Counted from the stretch's first letter, positions 52,459 through 63,450 are shown. The stretch: DNA of 64,000 nucleotides from Taenia hydatigena (GCA_036345935.2 JADWOT020001206.1:33001-97000); one strand, 5' to 3'. Notes: generated by a model from the letters alone, not told the origin. Numbers and translations: made by a program.

Positions 52459-52574
52459 TTTCTTCCCCCCCTTATGCTTATCTATCTACTCATCTACCCA
52501 TCTGCCCATCTAATCTGCGCTTAAGCCGTCTGATGGCCTAGAATGGGAAGTAAACGCAAAACTATTAATGTTAA

Positions 52575-52580
52575 TTTATT
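52575..52580 (-). promoter_or_regulatory. Candidate polyadenylation signal (proximal)
   Basis: A canonical AATAAA hexamer on the minus strand about 115 bp downstream of the T-box stop codon, a normal distance for a compact 3' UTR. The hexamer is common in AT-rich DNA, so transcript evidence would be needed to confirm use. Confidence 0.4.
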
Positions 52581-52694
52581 CACATATGCATTAAACATTC
52601 TTTTGGTTCATTCAAAATGCATATGATATGCATGCCTCCTCTCAAAAACATACGTACCCAAGTCTGAAAGGCTGAAAGTGAAAGGCCAAGATAA

Positions 52695-52961
52695 CTACTT
52701 CAACAAGCGCCGACGACTTCTAAATGCTTTGACATAGGGATTCATATTGATCTTTGCCTCAGAAATGCGTTTATTGTGATAGGCCGTTACGGCTATGAAC
52801 TCTGTCTCTGGAATCATGTAGGTACCCACATGCTCGAGGCCTGCTGGATAACCACTTTGTAATCCCTTTGCCATTGATTGACATGCAGATGCTTCTTCAG
52901 ATGCCAAGTGGCGTACTATGTGATAGCGCGGAACGTAGACTTGCATGCTGCGGGCAAATAT
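52695..52961 (-). CDS. T-box gene exon 4
   Basis: This exon of 267 bp follows the acceptor CTCGTATAG. An alternative AG 14 bases further in would break the frame, so this acceptor is preferred. It encodes IFARSMQVYVPRYHIV, a loop of about 30 residues, and the highly conserved IPETEFIAVTAYHN and INMNPYVKAF segments that form the C-terminal part of the domain and the minor-groove-contacting helix. The final residues SRRRLLK are basic and could act as a nuclear localisation signal. The stop codon is TAG. Confidence 0.88.
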   Translation of the reverse strand: MFARSMQVYVPRYHIVRHLASEEASACQSMAKGLQSGYPAGLEHVGTYMIPETEFIAVTAYHNKRISEAKINMNPYVKAFRSRRRLLK

Positions 52962-54473
52962 CTATACGAGAACATATCGAAACTTAGAATGGACTTTGCA
53001 ATAGTTCATTCAAGTGTCAATTTCTCACCTAGATATGAAATAGGACGCGTACTGACAGCGAGAGTGATTACCTGATTCTTTATTTCAGCAGTGCGGGCAT
53101 TGTTGGTGATCTTAACTAGCTCAAAATCCACGCCACAAGCCATCAATCTCGAGCCTTTTTCGCATGGGTTGCGCGACACGTAGATATGAGAAGCTGAAAG
53201 AAGCACATAAACGTCCATTGGGGACATCTTTGCGAGGCGGGGATTTGTGCAGCTATTTACAAAGAGGAGTCTTCTACACTTCAATACGTACATTGATTTG
53301 ATGGAGGTGGATGACAAAGGGTCCGACAGGGTATCCATTGGCCAGACTGAAATTTGTAGATAACCTGATCTTTTGGCATCAAGTCCATGAAAAATGTGTA
53401 CTTCTCATCAACCTCCAAGCCCTCAACGCTTACTGTCAATGTGGGGAATATCCTTCTGCAACAGATTGTCTGATTATATTAGATCACGACGCAAAGGGAT
53501 GAAGGTTGATAAAAAGAATTTTGAATTTCAAAATCATTTACCTTCCATTCTTACTGGTAATCATCTCCATGCGGCAAGGCCACGTCGCCTGCCACGACGC
53601 CTTGTCGCGCAATCTCAGAGTAATAGTTGGACTTTCTGATGAATCCAAGAACTTGAAATCTGCCCCTGCCACACAAATGGATGAGAATTCTTCTCTTTTA
53701 CTGTTAAAGTGTGTGTGCCACACATTGGGCACTGCCTGACTGATAGTCAATAGGTCCGAGTACAGGTCCTGCCTCACAGCCGACGGAAGAGTGGAGGGAC
53801 TTGTTCGCAATTTCAACCTGGCTGATGCACCACTCACTGCAGCTTTAGGTAGTAGTTCTTCGTGGCTGTCTTCATGTTCTGTTTCAATCCTGCTGGCTGT
53901 TTGTAGGACACTGAAGGAAAGGTTGGTAGGATGGTATGTGTGCCGCGCCATTATGCCAAAAGGTGACCAATTACCTGTCTCAGTCAAAGTGCCTTTCCGA
54001 CAGTCCAGAACGTTGTCAAAGCAATTTTTCTGCTGCGGTGTTTGATTTCGCCGCAGTCCATGAGCGACATTTGAGCCTTCATAGCAGTGCAAATTTTGAT
54101 GGCAATCAAAGGTGGTCAAATCTGGCTTGAAATACGTACCCTCGTTGTGATCAATTTGGCATTGTCTTGATGACGGGTAAGGTGAACCTTGCTGGAAAGG
54201 ATAGCATATCCTGGAGTCTGCGTTGCTAAAATGTGGGACGGACTCCTGATGAAAACCTGTGGAATATGGTGGTGCGTCAAAGGCCGTCCATGAATAGTGC
54301 ACCGGCATTAAAATGTCTTGCATGTTCTGTGTCTCAACCGGCAAATGATCATGCGTATCAGGTGGGAAAGCAGGCATGGCCACCGAGGCTAACATTTGGG
54401 GAGGAATGCAGTGACTGTTACTTTCCTCTTTCACACCATTTACCTGTGACGACCAACTAAGATATTCAATCAT
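52695..54473 (-). CDS. T-box family transcription factor, four exons
   Basis: T-box proteins are nuclear DNA-binding regulators of embryonic patterning and cell fate that bind AGGTGTGA-type sites. Exons at 54473-53542, 53455-53292, 53193-53072 and 52961-52695 join in frame to 494 residues. All three introns are GT-AG (86, 98 and 110 bp), with phases 2, 1 and 0. The start ATG is preceded by an in-frame TAA four codons upstream. Residues 1-280 match nothing I know. The T-box spans about 283-487: GRRIFPTLTVSVEGL (310-324), YKFQSGQW (344-351), KITNN (393-397), SMQVYVPRYHIV (411-422), PETEFIAVTAY (457-467) and NPYVKAF (480-486). Oddities: TEMI reads MEMI, SMHKY reads SMQVY, and the protein stops only seven residues after the domain, whereas most relatives carry a long C-terminal region. 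Which T-box subfamily it belongs to I cannot tell. Confidence 0.85.
53072..53193 (-). CDS. T-box gene exon 3
   Basis: This exon of 122 bp follows the acceptor TGCTTCTTTCAG. It encodes SHIYVSRNPCEKGSRLM, which aligns gap-free with the YVHPDSPATGAQWM-type segment of the family, although the conserved HPDSP core is replaced. FELVKITNN then corresponds to LKLTNN, and the exon ends in EIKNQ before the donor GTAATC. The substitution in the HPDSP segment is a distinguishing feature. Confidence 0.85.
53292..53455 (-). CDS. T-box gene exon 2
   Basis: This exon of 164 bp has acceptor CTGTTGCAG and donor GTACGT. It completes the Arg-Arg pair of the GRR motif across the junction and encodes IFPTLTVSVEGL, DEKYTFFMDLMPKDQ and YKFQSGQWIPC, the central beta-sheet part of the domain. 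It ends with a Pro/Ser-rich loop. The ATG-initiated frame overlapping it (up to 53,338) is a shadow in another frame. The donor chosen is the one that keeps phase with exon 3. Confidence 0.85.
53542..54473 (-). CDS. T-box gene exon 1
   Basis: This is the longest open frame in the window by a factor of two. It encodes residues 1-310 plus two bases of codon 311. The N-terminal part is rich in Ser, Pro, His, Gln and Asn, has no membrane segment or obvious domain, and looks intrinsically disordered, as in the non-T-box parts of this family. The last 30 residues enter the T-box (ITLRLRDKASW then MEMITSKNGR). The exon ends GGAAG before the donor GTAAAT. The W-to-GRR spacing matches the family consensus exactly, which confirms the alignment despite substitutions at the usual Phe-His and Thr positions. 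Confidence 0.9.
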
Positions 54474-54783
54474 TGGGGTATTTTACTGGAAGTCTAAAAA
54501 ATGAATGCGTTGAACAAAAGCAGAGCAGCCTAATGGAAGGCAGGAGTTTCATAAGTACACACTGATGCAACTGCTTCTAAAGACTGGACGAGACTGCGAT
54601 CTATGCGCTACGTATGTATTCCATGTAGGAGCCAATAACACTCGGCAGTGTCAGAACAGAGAACACGATAATTCACCCACCTATTTACCTACCTTCATGC
54701 TAGCCTCGTAATCAGCACAGTTTAATGCACGTGTTAAATGGTGAAACATTACCATCAGGCGACGTATAAAACAGATTTATTAA

Positions 54784-54794
54784 CCAATAATTGG
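54784..54794. promoter_or_regulatory. Opposed CCAAT pair, proximal
   Basis: CCAAT and ATTGG flank a single A, about 310-320 bp upstream of the T-box start codon. CCAAT boxes are the recognition core of the trimeric factor NF-Y. It sits 30 bp from the larger CCAAT-containing palindrome, which makes a promoter role more plausible than for either alone. Confidence 0.4.
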
Positions 54795-54823
54795 CTAACG
54801 CATGACCTGGGGATTCATCAGCC

Positions 54824-54847
54824 ACCAATGGAAGCGCTTCCATTGGT
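54824..54847. promoter_or_regulatory. 24-bp perfect palindrome with two CCAAT boxes
   Basis: The arm ACCAATGGAAGC is followed immediately by its exact reverse complement, giving a 24-bp uninterrupted palindrome that extends no further on either side. Each arm holds one CCAAT box, in opposite orientations. It lies about 350 bp upstream of the T-box start codon, on the side where its promoter should be. A perfect palindrome of this length is expected only about 0.004 times in 64 kb of random sequence. Likely roles are a dimeric transcription-factor site or an NF-Y-type promoter. It also lies inside a plus-strand ORF (54,738-55,070) that I do not consider coding. Confidence 0.55.
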
Positions 54848-54849
54848 CC

Positions 54850-56510
54850 CAAGATCCATAAGCCTTGGATGCAGTTGTGTCAACAATTTTGTGACTTCCA
54901 CGTTAGCATATTCTGTATTGTTTGAGACAAGAGTCTTATTTAAAGTAGAGCTATGTGCTTTGGCTAAGACTGGGAGGCATAAGGTAATGGAAATGCCGGT
55001 AAATCCAGTTCCAACTCAAGCAAGGTTTTCCAATGCTGTTCTGCATCACGGCATTGTAATCAATGCATGAGCGGATGTAGACGCACTGAAATGACGCATT
55101 ACTTTGTTGCTAGCACCCTAATAGAATTTGAAGCAAGTAGAGCTCGCAACATATTTTAAGAAAGCACAGCATAGCCCAAGAATCATGTTCAGAGATAAAC
55201 TGAAATTAGTTAACCATCACTGGGACAGATGAACAATGGGTTATGAACAAGTAAAGGAACTTTTTAAAACATAAATATACTTTAAAGCGCACCTGGAAAA
55301 CAAACTTTGGAAAATTTATGTGACTTCCTTAAGTGCAAGATTAGCTAAATGTACAAGCAGTCGGTTCTAAAAGAATAAAACACTTTCAAAATATTTGATT
55401 CTAGTGTGCCATTCAAAGTTCTTCGTAAAAGTCTCTGCAAAACTGCCATAGTTTTCAAAGGTAAAGAAAGCACCACACGCATTTAAAACCCATTTTGGCC
55501 TAAGACAATGTCACGCAAAAGGGGAGTAGACGGATTTATGTGGTGGTTGCATACCTTTATGATCTCTGAACTAGGTTATGTCATTTGGCGCCTGCAAACG
55601 TGACCAACTTAGCTGGGAGAGGGAGAAGCTGAAGTCGACTCCGTTCAAGTCAAAATACGAACTAAATCTATGCTGTATAGAAGCAAATGATGCTCTTAAA
55701 ACCGCCTTAGTACAATCGTCGCCACATCGTCTTAACATTTTTTTCCGCACTTAAGATCACAGCCAAAGAGCATGGCTGTAAGAGAAGACTTGAGCAAATA
55801 GAATCGTCTAAGAAGCCTGCTTTTAGACTGAATGCAGGGCAAAGTTATTGGACACAAATACAGGTTTGTTCTGCAGGTGACGAACGTTTTGTGCCACGGG
55901 AATTCAGACAGTCATTCTTTAACGGTAGCGGCCGAAAGAGGCTGGTAAAGCTCAAAGCATCTTTGTATATAGGCATTAGACTAAAGCCTAGAGCAGATTA
56001 GACACGAAAACCTTTATTTCGGCCATGTGGTTGAATTCGTGGGGTATAGGGTGTCAAGACAAACGACCAACTAGATAAGTGACTACAAGTTGTACTACTA
56101 ATTCTCCTCTCAAAAGCTCCAATTCGCTAACAAGTGAGGTAACAGGTGCTCATATAAGCTACCTTACTCTCTATCGAAGAGTACACCTTCACCAGTTAAA
56201 CTTGTCGCGCGGGACTCATAAACAGCATTCTATGCTGGGAAAGGTCTGGATCTCATTACACTACTTACTGAGAACCGTTCAAATTGTTATCTCAGATAAT
56301 AAAAATTTTGCCTTTAAGCCAATATTAAAAATTGGTCGAATCCGACTGAACAGTTTCTTATGATAAATGTCTGTATGGTGCAAGTCATGATTTGTGCAGT
56401 CTGCGGTGCGAATTATCACGAAGCATCATATATTGAATCCCGCCATATCACAGCTCGCCGGTATAAATCTCACATTACAATATGTTTGACAAATAAAGAT
56501 ACGTGATTTT
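54850..56510. other. Gene-free stretch upstream of the T-box promoter region
   Basis: No gene supported. A 5' untranslated exon of the T-box gene could lie here but cannot be recognised from sequence alone. Confidence 0.4.
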
Positions 56511-56515
56511 CTCAC

Positions 56516-56647
56516 TCCCTCTCCGGGTATCACAATCATACGTGGACTGACTAGTGAGCCACTGGTGGCTGCGTCCCCAATAAATCCAGCTAAGTTTTGC
56601 GTGAAATCTTGAGGCCTATTTGGCGGTTTACGAAATTTCATATTCTC
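56516..56647 (-). CDS. Possible isolated internal exon (speculative)
   Basis: A minus-strand open segment of exactly 132 bp (44 codons) is bounded by a good acceptor (CCTTGCAG) and a good donor (GTGAGA), so it would be a phase 0-0 exon. The translation includes FRKPPNRPQDFTQNLAGF and ends MIVIPGEG. It looks protein-like, but I recognise no family. It lies 2 kb upstream of the T-box gene on the same strand and could be a 5' exon of that gene, part of another gene, or chance. Confidence 0.22.
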
Positions 56648-56659
56648 CTGCAAGGATCA

Positions 56660-59600
56660 TGCTGCTAATGGTACAACGATTTCAGACGCATTGGCATGTA
56701 ACAGCGTATGTAGCACACCTGCCAGAACTTTATGCTATTTCCTTGATAGTGTTCCTCAGGGCATTCCGTACTAAATGCTTTTAGCCGGTCCAAAACTGCT
56801 TTGGTGATTTGGAATGCGAAGAAAATTAGTGGACTTGTGCCTGTGTGCTTTAACCTCCGACTTCAAGATTTCAAAAAGCTTTGTAGATTTAGGCAAAATA
56901 TTGCACTTGTTAATGTTTTGAAATTAAATTCTACTGAGGCTGCAGTCGGCTAAAAAAATAAAGGCAAACATCGCGATCACCTTTGGTAACTGAAATTAAG
57001 GGAGGAAACCGGCTTGTGGTCGTCATTCATACCATGCAGTTAACTGCGCTTTGAAAAGTCATTTTATCGGAAGAATTGATTGATTGCTCGGAAAAATTGG
57101 GTTTATTAAAGAGTCATAACCATGCAGATTATGGAATACAGCATGTTATGCTCTTCGTTATCCATTACTAGGTCGTTTGAGCATGATCGAATTATCTGAG
57201 TCATGCCGTACGGCAATGAGAGATTCTTTGGCATGATCAGAACAATCTATGTTGTCGTGCTCCGTGTTGATAAAAGTGCAGGTAAGTTGAACCCTCTTCA
57301 GCATCAAAGTTTAATTGTCTCATCGGTTGAGTGGTTAATATTTAAAAATTCGCATCTTCGTCACTTGCGATGATGACAGCGGGAAAACTACCATAAAAAG
57401 TAGTCTTGTGAGCATGGATCTCGTCGCAGCAACAGCATACTAAAACAGAATAACTGCATTTCTAATTCATGCCTATGACTTAGCTGGAGTCGTTCATGGC
57501 AAATTGGAAATCTTGTTCTCCGTTCACCATTTAGTACACAAGCTCGAAAGCAAGTAACGCATTCTTCCAAATTGGAGCAAGGTAGGATTTTTTAAGATCC
57601 TTAAAAGGAATGATTAAAAAGCTAACTTTAAGTATAGTAGCTCGCACTCAAATTCACTTGGGATGCAGTTGGACTAAATATAGCAAGTGTTACTTCAAGA
57701 CCTGGTGAAAAAGAAGTTGAAAACTGATGTTGATGCAACTTCATGAACCAATCAAGTTAAAGTAAGCCCGTAGTGAATCATCAGTTACCTTAGTCTAAAA
57801 CCGAATTATTTGGTCAGAAGTTATCCAAAAGCGCTTCTAACAAATCATCCAAAATTACGTAAATCTCAATCCTTCGGTGTAGGATTATGTCAATATCACC
57901 ATTTTAAATTCATAACTTGCCTAAAATACCTATACTTACTATGATTTTTCATTTTTACTTTCTGCGCTACAATTTTATTGCAATTTTATGCGCTAAATTA
58001 AGGCCATCAGTGCGGAGAGTCTGTGATTAACATTATAGCACTATCAAATGCGATGGCATAAAAGTATTGCAAATAAACACACGAGATTGCTTCGAAGCCA
58101 CATAAGAAGAAGAAAGCAAGGTGGCATTTCGCTTTCTTACCCCACTTCTCAGACATGACTCTTATTAAACTCTATTTTAGCTCTCATTAATTGACATAAT
58201 TCACACATCGGGCTCAGTTACTCACCAGATCTTGCTGGAGCAGGACTTAACCGGCTCCATGAAATCTCTTTGCTGGACCTGCTAGTGACGTGCCATGCTA
58301 TAATCTCCACATTATTGAGCCGAAGCCTCACAAATGTTTGATCCCAGAGCCCAAAGAATTGTTCTAATTAAGTGTACGTCAATCTAATAGATTTTATTTG
58401 GATGGATTGTCCCTTTGAAAAGGACAATATTGCTCGGTATGGTTTTGACAAGAATAACAATGTTGCTGCCGCATATGAATGACATACACTTTGTAAGTAT
58501 AATTAATCATATCTTAATCAGGAGACGCTTTGTCACCTACATCTCATTTTGTATCTAAAGCAAGAATGGAACCTTTTGAGGCATTTTGTTGCAGAACAAT
58601 TATTAAGAACTGTCTTTTTAAGGATTTGATTAGCTAAATTCGAGACCAATAATCATTTGATCCTCTTTGCTCTTTGCCTTTTGCATGCAAAATACAGCCT
58701 CATGTCACTAAAGCATTTTGACGCATTTTTTAAAAAAGAAATTTTGCACGATGTCTGATTTTATGGATCCTGTTGTTGGGCGCAACATTTTTGCCATTTG
58801 CCTGCGTATGACCTGTAACATTTTAAATTACATTTAAAAATTCGCTTGACAAATCGAAACATTTAGCCATGCTGGTCTATAACAGTTCCTTTTTCCAGTA
58901 AAATGAATGGATAATTTAATTCTTTTTATTCGTCCTATGTGGCAGAGGTAGGAAATCCTTACAAGTAGGGCAACAGGCTGGCTTGTTACCACTCAGGTGC
59001 AATGACGACCGCAAATTTTGGTCAAGCAAACACCATTAAATTTGATTCGGCATGGTCAGGTGCGCAGCAATGGGTAACTCACAAACAAATATAGAATGGC
59101 AAGACATAATTATAGCCTGTGGTTCTAAAATGTGCCCTGTCAGCCTTTTTTTCTCTCTGGACTGCGTTTGCATTGTCTTGTGAGAGCAAAATAATTTTTA
59201 TTTAGACTGCTCATGACTCCCACTTTATTCTAAATACCGGCTCACTGTGTGGTACAAACTTTTGCCTTATAAGTTAAAAACAAATTTTAACAAGAATTTT
59301 GCATGCTTTGATCGGGGAGGTGATGAAATTCCTGGTAAGTCAATTGGTTTAAGGGGGAAAGATATCGAATACAGCTTCAACAGCTTCCACATATTTCTCT
59401 TAAATCCTACTACTCTCTGTGTATGCGCATGATTTTGGAAAGCAGTCGCCGTTTAAGGAAACTCGTGACTTCAACCTTATCAATTCCTTGGAGCCTCCTT
59501 ATTAGAGCTCCACTAAGTCACCCTCCTGTTCAACATAACCCTGCAGAATACGATTAGTGCTACAAAACAAAAAGTAACACAAAAATGCAGCAGTGGGCGC

Positions 59601-59860
59601 CGCATACCTGCCTGATCTTCTAAACACTGATGAGCAGCCTACCCATGCCTCATCATGGGTGGTATTAAATTGCCCCCCCCTCATAGGGCACTAGGCCAAT
59701 TTCAGTAGCGATTTTTAGCTGCGCGTCAAGTCACGGCCTTAAAAATTATGATGGATAGCAGGCAGCAAAATAAGGCTACTCTATGAAGGTTTTACCAGTA
59801 GTCTTTTGGCCAAATTTAATTCTTGAACTGGTAGCTTTTAGTGAAACGCCAAGAGGTCAT
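56660..59860. other. Gene-free stretch
   Basis: AT-rich sequence with scattered ORFs of about 60 codons, none with a recognisable domain. An 8-base C run sits at 59,673-59,680 next to a small 7-bp inverted repeat (59,641-59,660). Confidence 0.45.
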
Positions 59861-59879
59861 CTATGTTGTAACAAATTAG

Positions 59880-60650
59880 ATGGACATGGGTCCGTGCCTA
59901 CGTGTGGTGGAAACACCAAAACTGCATCAGGCGAAATTTACTCAACTAGTCTTCTCACATTCGGCATTTACTGATGAATGCCTAGCATGTCATAGAGATG
60001 CTATTCTGCGTTTTGCGAACCTGGCATGAGCAGAGGGATGTACTCACGAGGATACAAATGTGTCTGACCGCGACCAAAGTTGCTCACAATAAACTGAGCC
60101 TTTGCAGGGACAAGATGGCTGGCCGTTCCATGGTCTTATCTGACTTAAGACCACATTATAGGTCTCAGTCAAATGTGTCACAAGGCGCGACTGTTTAAGT
60201 TGCTACGCTGCCTCACTCACAATCCTCTCTGACCTCAGATAAACACCCACCGGTATCATCACGGTCGCAATTTTCAACAAGTGTGGTGTAGCGGCACCCA
60301 ATTTGATAAAGTTGCAGCCATTATACAGGATTCAAATCTAACCTACTAATGTTAGCATCGGCATTAAGCTGAGTCAGCTCAAAGTCATAGATCTGCATGT
60401 ATTTGATGCACAAATTTTGCAGTGAGCAGCCACCGCCTTCAGCTTTAAGATTAGACCTGTTGTGATCAATCCAAAGATACAGGTATACTGTAGCATCAGT
60501 GCAAATTGCAGAGTTTAAAGCAAAATGTAAGAAAAAATGTCGGAATGGGATCCGTTTAGTTAAGTAACATTCTATTCTCCGCTGTTAATTTTTGCGCCAA
60601 TTTTGCGGTAAAAAGCCACTATAATGCTAAATTCACTACCGAATCACTTC
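59880..60650 (+). repeat. Second direct duplication, left copy
   Basis: This is collinear with 62,650-63,450, offset about 2,790. Matched landmarks in order are GCATCAGGCGAAATTTACTC with GCATTTGGCGACAACCTATC, CTGGCATGAGCAGAGGGATGT with TTGGCATAAGCAGCAGGATGT, CACAATAAACTGAG with TACAATAAACATCC, and TTTGATGCACAAATTTTGCAG with TTTAATGCAGAAAATTTTAGG. Identity is roughly 60-70 percent by eye, lower in the distal part, so the extent is uncertain. The short ORFs in the two copies are not conserved. Confidence 0.6.
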
Positions 60651-60959
60651 ATTAATGCTGGTTAAGGATAAGTGCTGCGGAAGCTTTTGTGATTACTTAT
60701 AATAGTTGCGACAACCAAGGTGTAAACGTCCACTTCGTCATTATTGTTTGTTTCAATGGGCTCAATTTTGCCCTCTCTGCAGAATTTTATTGCAAGAACT
60801 AGCTGGCATTGTATTGTTTACGTCCAGAATGCGTTTTATGACTAGTTTACGCTGCATAGACACAGTGGTAAGCAATCGACGCCGATTCTACACCATTGCT
60901 CTCCTAATTTTACCCTTTTATAACCACTTGATCTGTAGAAAACTGTTAAAGCAATAATA

Positions 60960-62640
60960 AAAGAACTTCGTTCGGCATGTTTTTTTTAAATTGAAAGCCG
61001 TCAAAAGCTGATGGAACTTAGACAGCTCTTCACACATTCACTTATTTGTGACAATTTGGATTACTCAACAGCCTAAAATTGAAAATGGTTGTCGATTTGA
61101 AGCCACCTTAGTTCACATGTTTGTAAATCATTACCACCGCTTCACCACTAGTTTATCCCAGCAAGGGACTATGCAAAAGGACCCCCAGCACTCATGGCAA
61201 TGCTAGCGATTATTTTATCGCCTTGACAACCATATTCCAGTGCGAACAAACTTTATCTCTGCATTCCATCCAAATTTGACCTGATTAGTAAGTGGTTAGC
61301 GCATAAACTTCCACTTCATTTATTTCCTCTCTTTGTGCTGAAGCAATGCACTCCCACACTCGATTATCTGTAGCGTCAACTTTCTACCTAGTCACCAATG
61401 GCGGATCTGGTGAGAACCGACCAACTTGACAGTACTGGTAGCGACCATGCGATATTTAGTTTTACGCTGATATGCTTTTTATTAAAGTGCTGTATTTACT
61501 GCCATTTAACACTGAGACTTCTAAACAAATAGATATTACTCTTAATTAAAGCTCTGAAATTTGAGCTTTGATGCCACAATAACATTACCATTGCACCAAG
61601 GAAAGTGCTTTTAAATTTTCTAGTTGTCGTACTTTAAGATCTTACATCTGCAAAATAACCTACAGTTGAATTGGACTCCTTTAGTTAGAATGCATTAAAG
61701 GTTGGGAGCTGTTTGATGGAGGGCATTTGTCGTGTCTCAATCACCTATGGTTGGGACGCCTACCCAAAATCACAACCTGCTCATTGATAGTTGGTTCAAA
61801 ATTTTCGAAGAGTTTTCTTAGGTGGCTAAATCTTGAAATGAATCCTATGCTAAGGCAACTGACGTAACCCAGGTCGAATTCAGTCGCATTCATCTCAATA
61901 ATCTATGGCGTACCAAACAAACGATTCGGAGGTGCTCCATATGACTATCCATTGCCCTTGGTCTTGTTTATTATTTCATTTTATCCGTCGACAATTAGTG
62001 CTGGCTACCCACTTAGATTTTCAAGTGTGCCCAACGTTATTGTATAAGTGTTCTAGGCACGCATACACATGCGAGGTTATCAAAGTTAGTTTTATCGCTC
62101 TCTTAAAAGTAAGCCGGATTTCGCTGCACCGATTCCAGAAAATAGTCGCCGCATTAAGCACTTTACGACTACACGCTTCTACCCCTTTTGACGCTCACCT
62201 ATTCTGATTTTAATTAAGCTTCTTCTCCTGCTTAACTCAACTTGGCAGACTGCAGTTGGGTCCACAAACTGATTCGCGAACAAAGCGCAGTGCGGCAAGT
62301 GAGGATCGTAATCTACGCAAATTCCCGTGACGTTTCGAATGCTGATCAGCTTTCCACTCATGGGGTTGATATCTTTTATCTCTGTCCTACCACTTTTTGT
62401 GCTACCTTTCAGGTCAACTCTGTGTCACGGTGATTTACATCCTATCATCTAAAACATTTTAAAACGCACAGATATAATCTGTGCTTCAAGAAGTGCACGC
62501 GACTTGCGCACATTCCATTGCGGATGACATGCTGACGGCACCGTCCTTGAATATATCTTAACCGAGTCCAGGTGACTAAGTCCGTCTACTGTTTAAAGAC
62601 TCAACCAGCAATCTTTGGACTAGATTTATTACTAAAAGTT
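60960..62640. other. Gene-free stretch between duplication copies
   Basis: No supported gene. The ORFs at 61,905-62,207 and 62,242-62,433 are short, plus-strand and domain-free. Confidence 0.4.
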
Positions 62641-62649
62641 TCACATGTT

Positions 62650-63450
62650 GCATCTCTCCATGGGCATCTGAGACGGACTTTGTTTTTACCTATGTGCGTC
62701 ACAAAAGCATTTGGCGACAACCTATCTAGCTAGTCCTTCATATTTGCATTATACCCTAAAATGGCAAATGCTGGATACCAGGCGTATTCTGCGTCTAGCT
62801 TAAACTGACAATTGTCTAGCTTGTCTCTATAAAGCCTATTTGTGTTTTATTAGCTTGGCATAAGCAGCAGGATGTGGTAACAAGGATATTACTAGATAGA
62901 GTCGTGAATGAACAGCTTACAATAAACATCCAAAGTGATTGTCTCCTAGACCTATTAAACCTGAGATTTCATTTTCAGATCCAGCTGTGCATATCATGAA
63001 GTGTGATCACGAAATCCGGCTCACTAACTCATCAATAATGCCACCTTCCACCTCGAATAACAAGACCCAGTAACTACTACAATCACGACTGTTTGACAGG
63101 AATTAATTTTATTTAAAACATGTTAGTGTCAGTTTTTGTCATTGAGCATCAGGATGAGTCTTTCGATGAAATCTTGCAACTGCCAACATTTAATGCAGAA
63201 AATTTTAGGGCAAATAGACACTGCCTTTGAAATTAGGATCAATAATTAGCAATCACCGAAATGTATTTAAATTTGGTTAGTGAAGCAATGGTAGAGCTTT
63301 GATTAAAAAGCAAGACTAATCACATTAAATAGGGGTCCGCCTTATTACTACCGCAGATATCACCACATATTGATGTTGCGTTCGGCTCCGAAAAGCAGCT
63401 ATTATGTCAGCTTATCAGTGTTTACGTGTGCGAAACCTTTCATCTTACCA
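62650..63450 (+). repeat. Second direct duplication, right copy
   Basis: This is the partner of 59,880-60,650 in the same orientation. Similarity may continue towards the window end but becomes too weak to follow by eye. Together with the 3-19 kb duplication it shows that this locus has expanded by direct segmental duplication more than once. Confidence 0.6.

Noticed and set aside
52948..52949. Alternative acceptor CGCAG just before the ATG in T-box exon 4
   Set aside because: It would shift the frame relative to exon 3. The acceptor ending at 52,962 keeps the frame and restores the conserved Ser-Met and the spacing of the domain.
53006..53338. ATG-initiated 110-codon minus-strand frame overlapping T-box exons 2 and 3
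   Set aside because: It reads through intron 2 and starts in the wrong frame for exon 2. Only its part from 53,193 to 53,072 is real coding sequence, as exon 3.
54429..54437. TTTCACACC, resembling a T-box half-site, just inside the T-box gene
   Set aside because: It lies in coding sequence. A 9-base match is expected by chance about once per two windows of this size, so autoregulation is not supported.
54738..55070. 110-codon plus-strand ORF upstream of the T-box gene
   Set aside because: It has no recognisable domain and overlaps the CCAAT palindrome and the presumed promoter region of the divergent T-box gene, so it is probably chance.
60285..60350. tRNA-like GATTCAAATCT string
   Set aside because: No acceptor or anticodon stems can be formed around it, so it is not a tRNA.
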